DNA from: Streptomyces antimycoticus
GTDB taxonomy: Bacteria > Actinomycetota > Actinomycetes > Streptomycetales > Streptomycetaceae
Assembly (NCBI RefSeq): GCF_005405925.1
Contig: NZ_BJHV01000001.1
Coordinates: 6,262,001 to 6,326,000, forward strand
Length of the DNA stretch: 64,000 nucleotides
Direction: 5' to 3'
How positions within the stretch are numbered: position 1 is the stretch's first letter; every line of letters begins with the position of its first letter. The translations under genes were made by a program, and so were the position numbers. Below are positions 33,027 through 40,637 of this stretch, piece by piece. The notes beneath the pieces were generated by a model. The model saw only the letters and a list, made by a program, of their open reading frames with translations, made no database searches and was not told where the DNA came from.

Positions 33027-34193
33027 ATGCCACTCATACGCCGTTCCACCGTGGCGGCCGCGGCCATGACCGCGCTGCTGGTGGTCTCCGCTTCCGCCTG
33101 CGGGCCCGGTGACGACGAGGCGGCTTCCGCGTCGGACTCCTCGGCCGCGTCCGCCGGGCAGCAGGCCAAGGACGGGATCAAGCTGCCGGAAGGCGTCCCG
33201 ACGAGTCTGGACGACCTGAAGAAGTGGAAGGAGGGCGGCTGGAAGGACTGGGACAAGTGGGCCCGCAAGGCGTCGGAATTCGCCAATCCGATGATCAAGG
33301 ACTTCTGGCAGCCGTCCCGGATGGCCAAGGCGAAGGACTCGTCGACCACCGTTTCCACGCAGAGCGCCGGCCAGGACCAGGCGGCCACCGACCCCGAGCC
33401 GCCCGCCGTGCCGGCCAAGCAGGTCTCGCGGCCGTACCACCAGAACATGGCGCCGGTCGGGAAGGTGTTCTTCGACAGCCCCGAGGGGCCGATGGTGTGC
33501 TCCGGCACGGTCGTCGACGACCCGGCGCATCCGGGGAAGTCCAACCTGGTGTGGACCGCGGGCCACTGTGTGCACTCCGGTAAGCAGGGCGGCTGGATGC
33601 GCAACATCGTCTTCGTGCCCTCGTACAACGACAACGGACTGGGGGCCGAGCAGACCCAGACGGCGGCCCAGAACGAGGTCAGCCCCTACGGCGTGTGGTG
33701 GGCGGACTGGTCGCAGACCTCGTCCGAGTGGATCGCGAACGGCGGTAAGACGGGCGGGGTGGGGTCGGCGTACGACTTCGCGGTGCTGCATGTGAAGCCC
33801 GAGGGCGGCGGTGGCAAGTCGCTGCAGGAGACGGTCGGGGCCTCCGTGCCGGTGTGGTTCGGGGCGCCGTCGGCGGACCGGGTGAGCTCGATCGGCGCGT
33901 ACGGCTATCCGCAGGCCCCGCCCTACGACGGGGCGAAGATGTTCAACTGCACCAGCAGGCCGGGCCGACTGTCGTTCTCGCCGACCTCGCCGACGATGTA
34001 CCGGATCGGCTGCTCGATGACCGGCGGCACCTCGGGCGGCGGCTGGTTCGTCAACAACGACGGCAAGACGGTGCTGGTGTCCAACAGTTCGATCGGCTCT
34101 TACGGACACACCTGGCTCGCCGGTCCGCATCTGGGGTCCGAGGCGAAGGGCGTGTTCGAGGCCATCAGCAAGAAGTACGCCGGTCAGGGCTGA
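33027..34193 (+). CDS. Exported trypsin-like serine peptidase (lipoprotein)
   Basis: A 388-residue S1-family peptidase. The N-terminus is a lipoprotein signal (AAAMTALLVVSASAC, lipobox cysteine at about 25). A helical, acidic/lysine-rich pro-region follows (LPEGVPTSLDDLKKWKEGG, about 50-100). The catalytic triad is visible as His in VWTAGHCVHS, Asp in SAYDFAVLHV and Ser in MTGGTSGGGW. It is probably attached to the membrane outer face as a zymogen-like protease. The substrate is unknown. A perfect 32-base palindrome (34221-34252) terminates it. Confidence 0.88.
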   Translation: MPLIRRSTVAAAAMTALLVVSASACGPGDDEAASASDSSAASAGQQAKDGIKLPEGVPTSLDDLKKWKEGGWKDWDKWARKASEFANPMIKDFWQPSRMAKAKDSSTTVSTQSAGQDQAATDPEPPAVPAKQVSRPYHQNMAPVGKVFFDSPEGPMVCSGTVVDDPAHPGKSNLVWTAGHCVHSGKQGGWMRNIVFVPSYNDNGLGAEQTQTAAQNEVSPYGVWWADWSQTSSEWIANGGKTGGVGSAYDFAVLHVKPEGGGGKSLQETVGASVPVWFGAPSADRVSSIGAYGYPQAPPYDGAKMFNCTSRPGRLSFSPTSPTMYRIGCSMTGGTSGGGWFVNNDGKTVLVSNSSIGSYGHTWLAGPHLGSEAKGVFEAISKKYAGQG

Positions 34194-34220
34194 TCGGCCC
34201 GCAGGCGCACGGCAGACGTA

Positions 34221-34252
34221 AGGGGCCCGCTCCGGATCCGGAGCGGGCCCCT
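34221..34252. terminator. Perfect 32-bp palindromic terminator
   Basis: AGGGGCCCGCTCCGGA is followed directly by its exact complement, giving 16-bp arms around GGATCC. It lies between the convergent protease and GNAT genes, so it is likely bidirectional. Confidence 0.88.
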
Positions 34253-34254
34253 CG

Positions 34255-34785
34255 TCATGGCCTTACGGATGGCTCTACGGATGGGCTCACGGAGGGCTCC
34301 ACGGGCGCGGCCGTAAGGAGCTTGGCGTAGCAGCGGCTGCTCTCCTCGAAGCGGTAGACCCCGAACTTCGGCACCGGTGTGTAGCCGGACGAGGTGTACA
34401 GCTCTATGGCCTCGGGCTGCTCGGTGCCGGTCTCCAGGACCATCCGCACCCGTCCCGCCTCCCGCGCGCTGTCCTCCAGCGCCGCGAGGATCCGCCGGGC
34501 CAGCCCCCGGCCGCGCGCCGCGCGGACCACGAACATCCGCTTGATCTCGGCGTCCCCGTCCTCGTAGCCCTCCTCGCTCCGCTCCTGGCTGCGCCAGCCG
34601 CCGGTCGCGACCGGGGTGCCGTCGGGGTCGTAGGCCATGAGGTAGAGGCCGTGCGGCGGGTCGAAATGGGTCGCGTCCATGGGCGTCAGATCGCCCTCGC
34701 CGTAGCGCACGGCATACTCCGCCTGCACTTCCTCGTCGAGTTTGAGGGCGTCGGGGTGATCGTAGCGGATCGGTTGAATATTCAT
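34255..34785 (-). CDS. GNAT family N-acetyltransferase
   Basis: A 176-residue acetyltransferase with the acetyl-CoA loop in AEIKRMFVVRAARGRGLARRILAALEDSAREAG (R-x-x-G-x-G/A-like RGRGLA, residues 85-117), followed by MVLETGTEQPEAIELYTSSGYTPVPKFG. It starts at the ATG at 34785, divergent from the exonuclease III gene over 63 bases. The C-terminus is a short Pro/Ser/Val repeat (EPSVSPSVEPSVRP). The substrate is unknown. Its stop lies two bases from the palindromic terminator. Confidence 0.85.
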   Translation of the reverse strand: MNIQPIRYDHPDALKLDEEVQAEYAVRYGEGDLTPMDATHFDPPHGLYLMAYDPDGTPVATGGWRSQERSEEGYEDGDAEIKRMFVVRAARGRGLARRILAALEDSAREAGRVRMVLETGTEQPEAIELYTSSGYTPVPKFGVYRFEESSRCYAKLLTAAPVEPSVSPSVEPSVRP

Positions 34786-34848
34786 GCGTTGAATCGTACT
34801 TCTATGCGGTGGATGGGCGCGTGGTTTTTGTCGCGTATCGTGCCGGAG

Positions 34849-35652
34849 GTGCTCACCGTGACGACCGTGAATGTAAACGGGCTGCGCGCCGCCGCCAAGA
34901 AGGGCTTCGGCCCTTGGCTGGACGCTACCGCGGCCGATGTGGTGTGCCTCCAGGAGGTACGCGCCGAACCCAAGGAGCTGCCGGAGGCGGTCCGCGAACC
35001 CGACGGCTGGCATGTGGTGCACGCCCCCGCGGCGGCCAAGGGCCGGGCCGGGGTGTCGGTGTACGCCCGGCGCGAGCTGGAGGGCGTCCGGGTCGGCTTC
35101 GGGTCGTCCGAGTTCGACGGCAGCGGCCGCTATGTGGAGGTCGATCTGCCCGGCGTGACCGTCGGCAGTCTGTATCTCCCCTCGGGCGAGGTCGGCACGG
35201 ACCGCCAGGACGAGAAGGAGCGCTTCATGGCGGAGTTCCTTCCGTATCTGAAGGAGCTGCGCGAACGGGCGGCGGCCGGCGGGCGCGAGGCGCTGGTGGC
35301 CGGCGACTGGAACATCGCCCACCAGGAGGCCGACCTCAAGAACTGGAAGGCCAACCAGAAGAAGTCCGGGTTCCTGCCGGACGAGCGCGCCTGGCTGACC
35401 CGCGTCTTCGAGGAGGCGGGGTACGTGGACGTGGTCCGCGCTCTGCATCCGGACGTCGCCGGTCCGTACTCATGGTGGTCCTACCGCGGCCGGGCCTTCG
35501 ACAACGACGCGGGCTGGCGCATCGACTACCAGATCGCGACCCCGGGGCTCGCCGGGCGCGCGGTCAAGGCGGTCGTGGAGCGGGCGGCCGCCTACGACCA
35601 GCGGTGGAGCGACCATGCCCCGGTGACGGTGGCCTACGGCTCGGCGCACTGA
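34849..35652 (+). CDS. xth: Exodeoxyribonuclease III
   Basis: A 267-residue endonuclease/exonuclease/phosphatase-fold AP endonuclease. Motifs: TTVNVNGLRAAAKKGFGPWL, LQEVRAEPKELP (the metal-binding Glu), GVSVYARRE, LYLPSGE, AGDWNIAHQEADLKNWKANQKKSGF (Asp and Asn of the active site), and the C-terminal WRIDYQIATPGLA and WSDHAPVTVAYG (the catalytic Asp-His). It nicks DNA 5' to abasic sites and trims 3' ends in base-excision repair. GTG at 34849 gives the usual LTVTTVNVNGLR opening; a GTG three codons later has better ribosome-site spacing. Confidence 0.94.
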   Translation: MLTVTTVNVNGLRAAAKKGFGPWLDATAADVVCLQEVRAEPKELPEAVREPDGWHVVHAPAAAKGRAGVSVYARRELEGVRVGFGSSEFDGSGRYVEVDLPGVTVGSLYLPSGEVGTDRQDEKERFMAEFLPYLKELRERAAAGGREALVAGDWNIAHQEADLKNWKANQKKSGFLPDERAWLTRVFEEAGYVDVVRALHPDVAGPYSWWSYRGRAFDNDAGWRIDYQIATPGLAGRAVKAVVERAAAYDQRWSDHAPVTVAYGSAH

Positions 35653-35698
35653 CCTTCGCGGGGGCATTGGTCCCGTCGGCTCGCCGACCTCCGTGGGC

Positions 35699-36439
35699 TC
35701 ACTGATTCCCGGAGTGGCCGCCGGGTGGCGTCTCGTCCGTCTCCGCCCGCATGCGGCGGTTCATGGCCATCGTCAGCTCGGCGTCCACCACGCTCGTGGC
35801 CAGTGGCCGCAGCCGCTCCACGGTCTCGCCGACGTCCTCGCCGCGTTCCAGGGCGTCGGCCGCCACATGGGTGCGCAGCAGGGTGACGAAGGTCTCGGCG
35901 ATCGCGTCCACATGGTCACGGACCTCGCGCGCCGCGGCGAGCACCGCGGCCAGCGGGACGCCCTGTTCGACCAGGGTGTGTGAGACGTCCAGCAGGCGGC
36001 GGCTGAGGTGGACGATCTCGTCGCCGTCGACGGCCAGATAGCCGAGGTCGAGCGAGGTGGTGAGGTTCTCCGCGGTGACCTCGCCGTGGAAGTAGTCCGC
36101 GAGCGCCTCGGGGGTGAGCCGGACCGGGGTCTCCGAGGGCCAGGAGGCGACCGTGCCGGGCAGCCCGAGCAGTTCGCCGACGTCCCGGCGGCCGCTTTCG
36201 AAGGCGGCGATCAACTCGGCGATCCCGCCGAGGGTGTGGCCGCGCTCCAGCAGCCCCGCGATCGTCCGCAGCCGGGCCAGATGGTGGTCGTTGTACCAGG
36301 CGATCCGGCCGTCGCGGCGCGGTGGCGGGATCAGCTTGCGCTCCCGGTAGAAGCGCAGGGTGCGCACGGTGATCCCGGCCTTCTCGGCCAGTTCCGGCAT
36401 GCGGTACTCGCGTACCTCGTCCGCTTCGCTCGTCGCCAC
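35699..36439 (-). CDS. MerR-family transcriptional regulator
   Basis: A 246-residue MerR protein. The DNA-binding domain is EYRMPELAEKAGITVRTLRFYRERKLIPPPRRDGRIAWYNDHHLARLRTI (residues 11-60), which includes the typical GxRxY wing variant. The C-terminal 160 residues are helical and resemble effector-binding domains rather than a metal-binding loop (no cysteines). It is divergent from a BVMO/hydrolase/SDR operon whose promoter spacer contains a palindrome, so it likely activates that operon in response to a small ligand. That last step is inference. Confidence 0.88.
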   Translation of the reverse strand: MATSEADEVREYRMPELAEKAGITVRTLRFYRERKLIPPPRRDGRIAWYNDHHLARLRTIAGLLERGHTLGGIAELIAAFESGRRDVGELLGLPGTVASWPSETPVRLTPEALADYFHGEVTAENLTTSLDLGYLAVDGDEIVHLSRRLLDVSHTLVEQGVPLAAVLAAAREVRDHVDAIAETFVTLLRTHVAADALERGEDVGETVERLRPLATSVVDAELTMAMNRRMRAETDETPPGGHSGNQ

Positions 36440-36488
36440 AACGGAAGCCTATGCCGCGTCCGGTCGGGTGCGACCGCCGGTAACTTCG

Positions 36489-36558
36489 TTGTCCACAGCC
36501 CCTACCGCTCGGTAGATCCCTGTCCTACGCTCCCATCGTGCCAGTGATTGCTGGCACG
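36489..36558 (+). promoter_or_regulatory. MerR-type promoter and second palindrome before the BVMO operon
   Basis: TTGTCC (36489-36494) and TAGATC (36513-36518) are 18 bases apart, with the palindrome CTACCG-CT-CGGTAG (36502-36515) inside and overlapping the spacer, as MerR activators require. A second perfect palindrome, CGTGCCAG-N6-CTGGCACG (36537-36558), lies just downstream of the start site. Confidence 0.6.
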
Positions 36559-36588
36559 GTCGTATTCGCGTTCGTGGGAGGCGGCGGC

Positions 36589-38118
36589 ATGGCTGGGCTG
36601 ACGCATGAGCATGTGCGGGTGGCGGTGATCGGAGCCGGATTCGGCGGTCTGGGAGCGGCGGTGCGGCTGCGCCGCTCGGGCATCACGGACTTCGTGGTCC
36701 TGGAGCGGGCGGAGGCGGTCGGCGGGGCCTGGCGGGACAACACCTATCCGGGGTGTGCCTGCGACGTCCCGTCGCATCTGTATTCGTTCTCCTTCGCGCC
36801 CAACCCCGACTGGCCCCGGAACTTCTCCGGCCAGCCGCATATCCGCGCGTATCTGGAGCGGGTCGCCGACACCTTCGGGCTGCGGCCGCACCTGCGCCTC
36901 GGTGCCGAAGTGCGCTCCCTGCGGTGGGACTCCGCGGCGGTGCACTGGGAGGTGGAGACGGCGCGGGGTTCGCTGACCGCCGATGTCGTGGTCAGCGCCA
37001 CCGGTCCGCTCGCCGACCCCCGGATCCCGGACATTCCCGGGCTCGACGGCTTCCCCGGCGCCGTCTTCCACTCCGCGCGCTGGGACCACACCGCCGATCT
37101 GCGCGGCAAGCGCGTGGCGATGATCGGCACCGGCGCCTCGGCCATACAGATCGTCCCCGCCATCCAGCGCGAGGTCGGCCGGCTCACCCTCTTCCAGCGC
37201 ACCCCGCCCTGGGTGCTGCCGCGGATGGACCGCCGGATCAGCGGCCTGGAGCGATGGCTGCACACGAGGATCCCGGCCACCCGGGCGCTGCGCCGCGGGG
37301 TGCTGTGGGGCATCCGGGAGCTGCAGGTGGGTGCCTTCACCAAGCGGCCGGGCGAGATGCGGTTCGTCGAGCGGCTGGCCGGTGCCCATATGCGACGGGC
37401 CATCAAGGACCCGGCGCGGCGGGCGGCGCTGACCCCGGACTACCGCATCGGCTGCAAGCGCATCCTGCTCTCCAACGACTACTATCCGGCGCTCGCCCAG
37501 CCGCATGTGGACGTGGTTCCGGCCGGGCTGAAGGAGGTGCGCGGCGCCACTCTCGTCGGGGCCGACGGCACCGAGACCGAGGCCGACGCGATCATCTTCG
37601 GCACCGGCTTCCATGTGACCGACGTCCCGATAGCCCATCGGGTGACCGGGGCGCGCGGGACGACGCTCGCGGAGGAGTGGAAGGGCGGGATGGAGGCGCT
37701 GCGCGGCACCAGCCCGGCGGGCTTCCCCAACTTCCTGACCATCATCGGGCCCAACACCGGCCTCGGGAACAGCTCGATGATCCTGGTCATAGAGGCGCAG
37801 CTCGCCTATATGGCCGACTATCTGAGCCAGTTGGACACCCTGGGCGGCAAGGTCGCGCTGGACGCCCGGCCGTCCGCGGTGCGCGCCTACACGGACATGA
37901 TCCAGGAACGGATGCGGCGCACGGTGTGGAACACCGGCGGTTGCGACAGCTGGTACCTGGACAACGGCCGCAACACCACCCTGTGGCCCGGGACCACCAG
38001 CGAGCTGCGGAAGGTCACCCGCCGCGTGGACCTCAACGAGTACACGGTGCTGCGGCCGCACACCGGGCCCGCCAAGGCCACGGTGTCCACGGCCGGTGCG
38101 GGGAGGGGACCGCGGTGA
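36589..38118 (+). CDS. Flavin-containing (Baeyer-Villiger type) monooxygenase
   Basis: A 509-residue FAD/NADPH monooxygenase. The FAD-binding VAVIGAGFGGLGAAVRL is near residue 10. The BVMO fingerprint F-x-G-x-x-x-H-x-x-x-W is FPGAVFHSARWDH. The NADPH fold is RVAMIGTGASAIQIVPAI, followed by ATG-like IIFGTGFHVTDVPI. ATG at 36589 is used because GGGAGG precedes it. It is the first gene of a three-gene operon with overlapping ends, alongside a hydrolase and an SDR. That order recalls mycobacterial mymA-lipR-sadH. Likely it oxidises a ketone or fatty aldehyde, but the substrate is unknown. Confidence 0.9.
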   Translation: MAGLTHEHVRVAVIGAGFGGLGAAVRLRRSGITDFVVLERAEAVGGAWRDNTYPGCACDVPSHLYSFSFAPNPDWPRNFSGQPHIRAYLERVADTFGLRPHLRLGAEVRSLRWDSAAVHWEVETARGSLTADVVVSATGPLADPRIPDIPGLDGFPGAVFHSARWDHTADLRGKRVAMIGTGASAIQIVPAIQREVGRLTLFQRTPPWVLPRMDRRISGLERWLHTRIPATRALRRGVLWGIRELQVGAFTKRPGEMRFVERLAGAHMRRAIKDPARRAALTPDYRIGCKRILLSNDYYPALAQPHVDVVPAGLKEVRGATLVGADGTETEADAIIFGTGFHVTDVPIAHRVTGARGTTLAEEWKGGMEALRGTSPAGFPNFLTIIGPNTGLGNSSMILVIEAQLAYMADYLSQLDTLGGKVALDARPSAVRAYTDMIQERMRRTVWNTGGCDSWYLDNGRNTTLWPGTTSELRKVTRRVDLNEYTVLRPHTGPAKATVSTAGAGRGPR

Positions 38119-39065
38119 GGCGGCTTCCTTCGCCACCCGTCGGGCCGTACGCCCCGCCCGCCCCGGAGCGCGAGCTGACGGTCGTCTCGGCCGACGGGAG
38201 CCGGCTCCACACAGAGCTGCACGGCCCCGAGGATGCCCCGGCGGTCCTGCTCGCGCACGGCTGGGTCTGCTCCACGGCCTTCTGGGCGCCGGTGGTGCGT
38301 GCCCTCGCGGCCGACCACCGGGTGATCGTCTACGACCAGCGCGGCCATGGCCGCAGCCCGGCCCCGGGGCCCGGCGGCTACAGCACCCACGCCTTGGCCG
38401 ATGACCTGGTGGCGGTGCTGGAAGCGGCCCTTCCATCCGGTCGACGGGCCGTGCTGGCGGGCCACTCCATGGGCGGGATGACGCTGATGGCCGCGGCCGA
38501 CCGTCCCGCGCTGCGCGAGCGCGCGGCCGCCGTGGTGCTGTGCAGCACGGGCGCCTCACGGCTGGTGGACCGGTCGCTGGTGGTACCGCTGCGCTCCCCG
38601 CGGGCACGGGCGCGGGTGCACCGCGTGCTCCTGGGCTCACGCGCCCCGCTGGGCCCGGTCACCCCGCTCGCCAGGCGGCTGGTGCGCTACGCCACGATGG
38701 GCCCCGGCGCCGACCCGGCCGCGGTGGACATGTGCGCGCGGATCCTGCACGCCTGCCCCCGCGCCGTACGCGGCGGATGGGGCCGGGTCCTGCTCGACCT
38801 CGAACTGGAGGCGCGCATCGGTGAACTGACCATGCCCACGGCTGTCATCGTCGGCACCGCCGACCGGCTCACCCCGCCCGAGCACGCCGACGCCCTGGCC
38901 GCCGCGCTGCCGCACTGCACCGGCCTCATCGAGCTCCCGGGGCTCGGCCATATGACCCCGGTGGAGGACCCCGAGGCGGTCACCGGCGTGATCCGCGGCC
39001 TGGTCGAGGAGTTCGGGACGTCCCACCCCACAACAGCGGTTGAAGCGAAGGAGCAGACGACATGA
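38115..39065 (+). CDS. Alpha/beta hydrolase
   Basis: A 316-residue alpha/beta-fold hydrolase. The oxyanion region is LLAHGWVCSTAFWAPV, the nucleophile elbow LAGHSMGGMTLMAA (G-H-S-M-G), the acid in IVGTADRLTPPEHADALA and the base His in PGLGHMTPVEDPEAV. The GTG at 38115 overlaps the upstream stop by four bases (GTGA), which implies coupled translation. After a BVMO it is the natural esterase to hydrolyse the ester produced, an inference from the operon. Confidence 0.88.
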   Translation: MRRLPSPPVGPYAPPAPERELTVVSADGSRLHTELHGPEDAPAVLLAHGWVCSTAFWAPVVRALAADHRVIVYDQRGHGRSPAPGPGGYSTHALADDLVAVLEAALPSGRRAVLAGHSMGGMTLMAAADRPALRERAAAVVLCSTGASRLVDRSLVVPLRSPRARARVHRVLLGSRAPLGPVTPLARRLVRYATMGPGADPAAVDMCARILHACPRAVRGGWGRVLLDLELEARIGELTMPTAVIVGTADRLTPPEHADALAAALPHCTGLIELPGLGHMTPVEDPEAVTGVIRGLVEEFGTSHPTTAVEAKEQTT

Positions 39066-39970
39066 GTGCGCGCAGGAGCCTTGAGGGCCAGGTCGCGGTG
39101 GTGACGGGCGCGGCGCGGGGCGTCGGCGAGCTGCTCGCGCGCAAGCTCTCCGCCCGCGGTGCGAAGGTCGCGCTGGTGGGCCTGGAGCCCGAGGAGCTGA
39201 AGCGGGTCTCGAAGCGGCTGTCGACCGACTCCGCCCACTGGCACGCCGATGTCACCGACGCCGAGGCGATGGCGCGGGTGGCGGGGGAGGTCGTGGAGCG
39301 GTTCGGCGCGGTGGACATCGTCTGTGCCAATGCGGGTGTGGCCCAGGCCGGTCCGTTCCTCGACTCCGACGAGACGGCCTGGCGGCGGGTGATCGAGGTC
39401 AATCTGCTGGGCAGCGTCACCACGGCCCGCGCCTTTCTGCCCGCGCTGATCGCGAGCCGCGGCTATCTGCTGCAGATCGCCTCGCTCGCCGCGCTCGCGC
39501 CCGCGCCGATGATGACGGCGTATTGCACCTCCAAGTCGGGGGTCGAGGCGTTCGCCCACAGTCTGCGGGCCGAGGTGGGCCACCGGGGGGTGCGGGTCGG
39601 CGTGGGCTATCTGAGCTGGACGGACACCGATATGGTGCGCGGCGCCGACCAGGACGAGGTGATGCGCGAGCTGCGGCAGCGGCTGCCCTGGCCCGCGGGC
39701 CGCACCTATCCGCTGGGCCCGGCGGTGGACCGGCTGGTGGCAGGCATCGAGCGCCGGTCGGCGCATGTGTACGCGCAGTGGTGGCTGCGCGGTATGCAGT
39801 CGGTGCGTGGCTATCTGCCCGCGTTCATCCACGCCGTGGGGCGGCGCGAGATGCGCCGCGCCGAACCACGGCTGGCGGCGACCCGGGAGGGGCGGGGCGG
39901 TCGTCTGCTGGGCGAGGGCGGCGCGGCGGACGAGAAGGCGCGCACGGCGGGCACGGAGCGTTACCAGTAA
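39062..39970 (+). CDS. SDR family oxidoreductase (SadH-like)
   Basis: A 302-residue short-chain dehydrogenase. Cofactor site VVTGAARGVGE (residues about 13-23), CANAG, catalytic Ser in LLQIASLAALAP and Tyr-Lys in YCTSKSGV. The C-terminal extension after about residue 240 is longer than in FabG-type proteins, and the AFAHSLRAEVGHRGVRVGVGYLSWTDTDMVRG stretch resembles fatty-acyl or SadH-type dehydrogenases. It overlaps the hydrolase by four bases. A 12-bp perfect hairpin begins within its final codons and probably ends the operon. Confidence 0.9.
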   Translation: MSARRSLEGQVAVVTGAARGVGELLARKLSARGAKVALVGLEPEELKRVSKRLSTDSAHWHADVTDAEAMARVAGEVVERFGAVDIVCANAGVAQAGPFLDSDETAWRRVIEVNLLGSVTTARAFLPALIASRGYLLQIASLAALAPAPMMTAYCTSKSGVEAFAHSLRAEVGHRGVRVGVGYLSWTDTDMVRGADQDEVMRELRQRLPWPAGRTYPLGPAVDRLVAGIERRSAHVYAQWWLRGMQSVRGYLPAFIHAVGRREMRRAEPRLAATREGRGGRLLGEGGAADEKARTAGTERYQ

Positions 39971-39978
39971 CGCTCCGT
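39953..39978 (+). terminator. Hairpin at the end of the BVMO operon
   Basis: ACGGAGCGTTAC and GTAACGCTCCGT are perfect 12-bp arms with a two-base gap. The SDR stop codon lies within the right arm. Confidence 0.7.
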
Positions 39979-40089
39979 CAACCGCGCTGACCTGCGCTTT
40001 CTTCGACTCCTCCGATCCGGAATGCGGAGAAAGTCAGCACATGTAACTCTTGTCGGGCCCGACGCCATTCACCCGATGAGGAGTGACAC

Positions 40090-40407
40090 ATGGGCCCCAA
40101 GGACCAGCCGAACGACAAGGGTCAGCAGGCCAAGCGGAAGCCGCAGGGCGGGCGGAGCCAGGAGCCGCGGCGCGGCCAGCAGCCTGGTGAGCGCATGCAG
40201 TCCGGCGAGCGGATGCAGTCCGGCGAGCGGATGCAGTCCGGTGAGCGTATGGAGGAGCGCTCCCGCCGGGAGCCGGGGCAGGAGCAGCGCCGTGGCAAGC
40301 AGGACCGGCCGGAGGCCCGCGGGCAGTCCCAGCAGATGAGCCGTGAGCGCCGTCAGCCGGGCATGGACGACGAGACGATGGACCAGGAGCCCTTCGAAGA
40401 GATGTGA
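40090..40407 (+). CDS. Disordered hydrophilic protein with GERMQS repeats
   Basis: A 105-residue protein made almost entirely of Gln, Arg, Glu, Gly, Lys and Ser with no hydrophobic core, so it is predicted to be unstructured. Four near-identical 18-bp units encode GERMQS-GERMQS-GERMQS-GERMEE (40186-40257). The ends (MGPKDQPNDKGQQAKRK and MDDETMDQEPFEEM) look conserved-like rather than random. The ATG has GAGGAGTGA upstream. The function is unknown; stress-protective or RNA-binding disordered proteins have similar composition. Confidence 0.6.
   Translation: MGPKDQPNDKGQQAKRKPQGGRSQEPRRGQQPGERMQSGERMQSGERMQSGERMEERSRREPGQEQRRGKQDRPEARGQSQQMSRERRQPGMDDETMDQEPFEEM
40186..40257 (+). repeat. Four 18-bp in-frame repeats
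   Basis: Units GGYGAGCGNATGCAGTCC at 40186, 40204, 40222 and 40240 (the last diverged). They encode the GERMQS repeats of the small disordered protein. Confidence 0.9.
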
Positions 40408-40511
40408 CGCGCCAGGGCGGGAGGGGTGCATCCCCATGGGCGACCATGGGCATGCGCCCCTGCGCCTGCCTGGGCCCGGCGCCGCTCCTGCCCTGGCCTC
40501 CCGGCGGAAGC

Positions 40512-40637
40512 GCTCATTTCCCCTTACGCGGGGCTCATTTCCCCTTACGCGGGGCTCACTTCCCCTTGCGCGGCGGCTTACTTCCCTTGCGGGTCGGCTT
40601 TTTCCCCTTGCGTGACGGCTTAGTTCCCTTGCGCGGC
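40512..40637. repeat. Six 21-bp tandem repeats across the tricorn stop codon
   Basis: Units of the type GGCTTACTTCCCTTGCGCGGC at 40512, 40533, 40554, 40575, 40596 and 40617. Read leftward, units 6 to 4 encode KPxRKGx tails and unit 3 contains the stop TGA. Units 2 and 1 lie beyond the stop and each carries an in-frame TGA. Confidence 0.85.
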
